From: Gammaproteobacteria bacterium UBA7310
GTDB lineage: Bacteria > Pseudomonadota > Gammaproteobacteria > Pseudomonadales > Ketobacteraceae
Assembly (NCBI GenBank): GCA_002471665.1
Contig: DKQK01000034.1
Span: forward strand, 1-6,731
Length of the DNA: 6,731 nt
Direction: 5' to 3'
This document shows, one piece after another, positions 5,813-6,731 of the stretch. Below the pieces are notes generated by a model. The model did no database searches. It was not told the DNA's origin and saw only the letters and a program-made list of their open reading frames with translations. The translations under genes were made by a program, and so were the position numbers. The number at the start of each line of letters is the position of its first letter. Within the stretch, counting starts at the first letter, position 1.

Positions 5813-5829
5813 AAAAGCGCTGTTAGCGC
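5813..5829 (-). terminator. Weak terminator-like hairpin on the dapB stop codon
   Basis: GCGCT (5829-5825) and AGCGC (5821-5817) form a 5-bp stem with a 3-nt loop, followed by four T (5816-5813). The dapB TAA (5825-5823) lies across the stem top and loop. The short stem and short T run suggest partial termination at best. Confidence 0.35.
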
Positions 5830-6638
5830 AAACCCAGCACGTCCTGCATATCAAACAAGCCGGGTTCTTTGTCACCCAGCCAGCGGCAGGCCCGCACGGC
5901 ACCCCGGGCGAAATTCATCCGGCTGGTAGCCTTATGGGTGATTTCAACCCGCTCACCATCGGCCGCAAACATCACCGTGTGCTCGCCAACAATGTCGCCG
6001 GCGCGCACCGTGGCAAAACCGATCGTATCCCGATCGCGGGGGCCTTCCTGCCCTTCCCGACCGTACACTGCCACCTTGTTCAGGTCCCGCCCCAGGGTAT
6101 CGGCTACCACTTCACCCATGCGCAGCGCCGTACCGGAGGGAGCATCCACTTTGTGGCGGTGATGGGCTTCCACCACCTCGATATCCACTTCATCGCCCAA
6201 CACCCGGGCGGCGATTTCCAACAGCTTGAAGCACAGATTCACCCCCATGCTCATATTGGGAGCAAACATAATGGCGGTTTTGCCCGCCGCTTGCGCCAGC
6301 CTGGCCTTTTCCTCATCACTGAGCCCGGTGGTACCAATGGCCATCTTCTTGCCGTGCCGGGCACAGAACTCGGCATTGGCCACCGTGGCAGCCGGCGCCG
6401 TAAAATCGATTAACACATCGAAATCATCTTTCACGGCTTCCAGGCTGTCTGCAACCGTGACACCCAGCCTGCCAATGGCCGCCAGCTCCCCGGCATCGGA
6501 GCCGATCAGGGAGTTGCCGGGGCGGTCAATGGCGGCGGTGAGGGTGACACCCTCACCTTCGGTGACAGCCTGGATCAGGGCGCGCCCCATGCGGCCCGCT
6601 GCGCCGATGACGGCGACTCGTACGTCGGAATTGCTCAC
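5823..6638 (-). CDS. dapB: 4-hydroxy-tetrahydrodipicolinate reductase
   Basis: DapB (EC 1.17.1.8) reduces 4-hydroxy-tetrahydrodipicolinate with NAD(P)H in the cytoplasm, on the route to diaminopimelate for peptidoglycan and lysine. The 271 residues match the usual length. The N-terminal Rossmann domain opens with the dinucleotide-binding loop GAAGRMG (12-18), followed by DVLIDFT (74-80) and the GTTG turn (102-105). The substrate domain carries EAHHRHKVDAPSGTA, with His159 and Lys163 at the positions of the E. coli catalytic pair and SGT at 168-170. Further on come TIGFATVRAGDIVGEHT and a C-terminal GLFDM that resemble E. coli. The start is GTG (6638-6636) with AAGGA 6 nt upstream (6649-6645), and no better start lies upstream. 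I found no convincing promoter in the 93 bases to the right edge, so it may be expressed from further upstream. dnaJ often precedes dapB in Pseudomonas, but nothing coding can be supported here. Confidence 0.98.
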   Translation of the reverse strand: MSNSDVRVAVIGAAGRMGRALIQAVTEGEGVTLTAAIDRPGNSLIGSDAGELAAIGRLGVTVADSLEAVKDDFDVLIDFTAPAATVANAEFCARHGKKMAIGTTGLSDEEKARLAQAAGKTAIMFAPNMSMGVNLCFKLLEIAARVLGDEVDIEVVEAHHRHKVDAPSGTALRMGEVVADTLGRDLNKVAVYGREGQEGPRDRDTIGFATVRAGDIVGEHTVMFAADGERVEITHKATSRMNFARGAVRACRWLGDKEPGLFDMQDVLGLR

Positions 6639-6731
6639 GTTGATTCCTTTGTATGGATACTAAATCAGGTTTAATCGTAATCGGCTAGATCGCTACAGGA
6701 AGAGAAGATACCTTCCCCAGAACACGCCGTA

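Noticed and set aside
5679..6413. Plus-strand frame of 244 codons opposite dapB
   Set aside because: It is antisense to most of dapB, with His/Gly/Pro-rich shadow composition, a GTG start and no ribosome site.
6639..6731. dapB promoter or C-terminus of dnaJ
   Set aside because: TAGTAT and TACGAT look like -10 boxes but have no -35 at a suitable distance. None of the three minus-strand frames gives recognisable DnaJ residues, and all stop early.

Overview
This window looks like core chromosome of a gammaproteobacterium. All five recognisable genes lie on the minus strand, in transcription order dapB, carA, carB, greA and a small membrane protein gene. The proteins align closely from memory with E. 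coli and Pseudomonas homologues. The order dapB-carA-carB-greA is the one I associate with Pseudomonas and relatives such as Alcanivorax; the genus is a guess. Base composition and codon style look uniform, and I see no insertion sequence, integrase, tRNA, rRNA or CRISPR array.

Layout, in transcription order from the right edge. Positions 6731-6639 hold no gene I can support. dapB (6638-5823, GTG start) makes the second enzyme of the lysine/diaminopimelate branch. A gap of about 465 bases follows. Its dapB-proximal half has a short terminator-like hairpin on the dapB stop, a large nested inverted repeat and a 34-codon frame with a CxxCH motif. Its carA-proximal half has a sigma70-like promoter (5671-5643) and a leader of about 280 nt with a clear intrinsic terminator (5463-5425) before carA. 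carA (TTG start preferred, 5357-4221) and carB (4203-982) encode the two subunits of carbamoyl phosphate synthetase, with 17 nt between them. greA (985-509) overlaps carB by 4 nt and ends inside a strong terminator stem (510-481). Beyond that terminator is a 139-residue four-helix membrane protein of unknown function (468-49). Its stop codon touches a second terminator (26-50) oriented for a plus-strand gene lying left of the window, possibly yhbY by analogy with other gammaproteobacteria.

How the genes work together: CarA releases ammonia from glutamine, and CarB combines it with bicarbonate and two ATP to make carbamoyl phosphate for arginine and pyrimidines. The residues that bind ornithine (activator) and UMP/IMP are intact in CarB, so enzyme-level control should be normal. 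The leader terminator suggests an additional transcription-attenuation control of carAB. By coupling, it could also affect greA, which encodes the factor that rescues backtracked RNA polymerase.

The window is mostly ordinary housekeeping sequence. The most interesting part is the dapB-carA gap, with its attenuator-like leader, competing helices, possible leader peptides and unexplained structured element.
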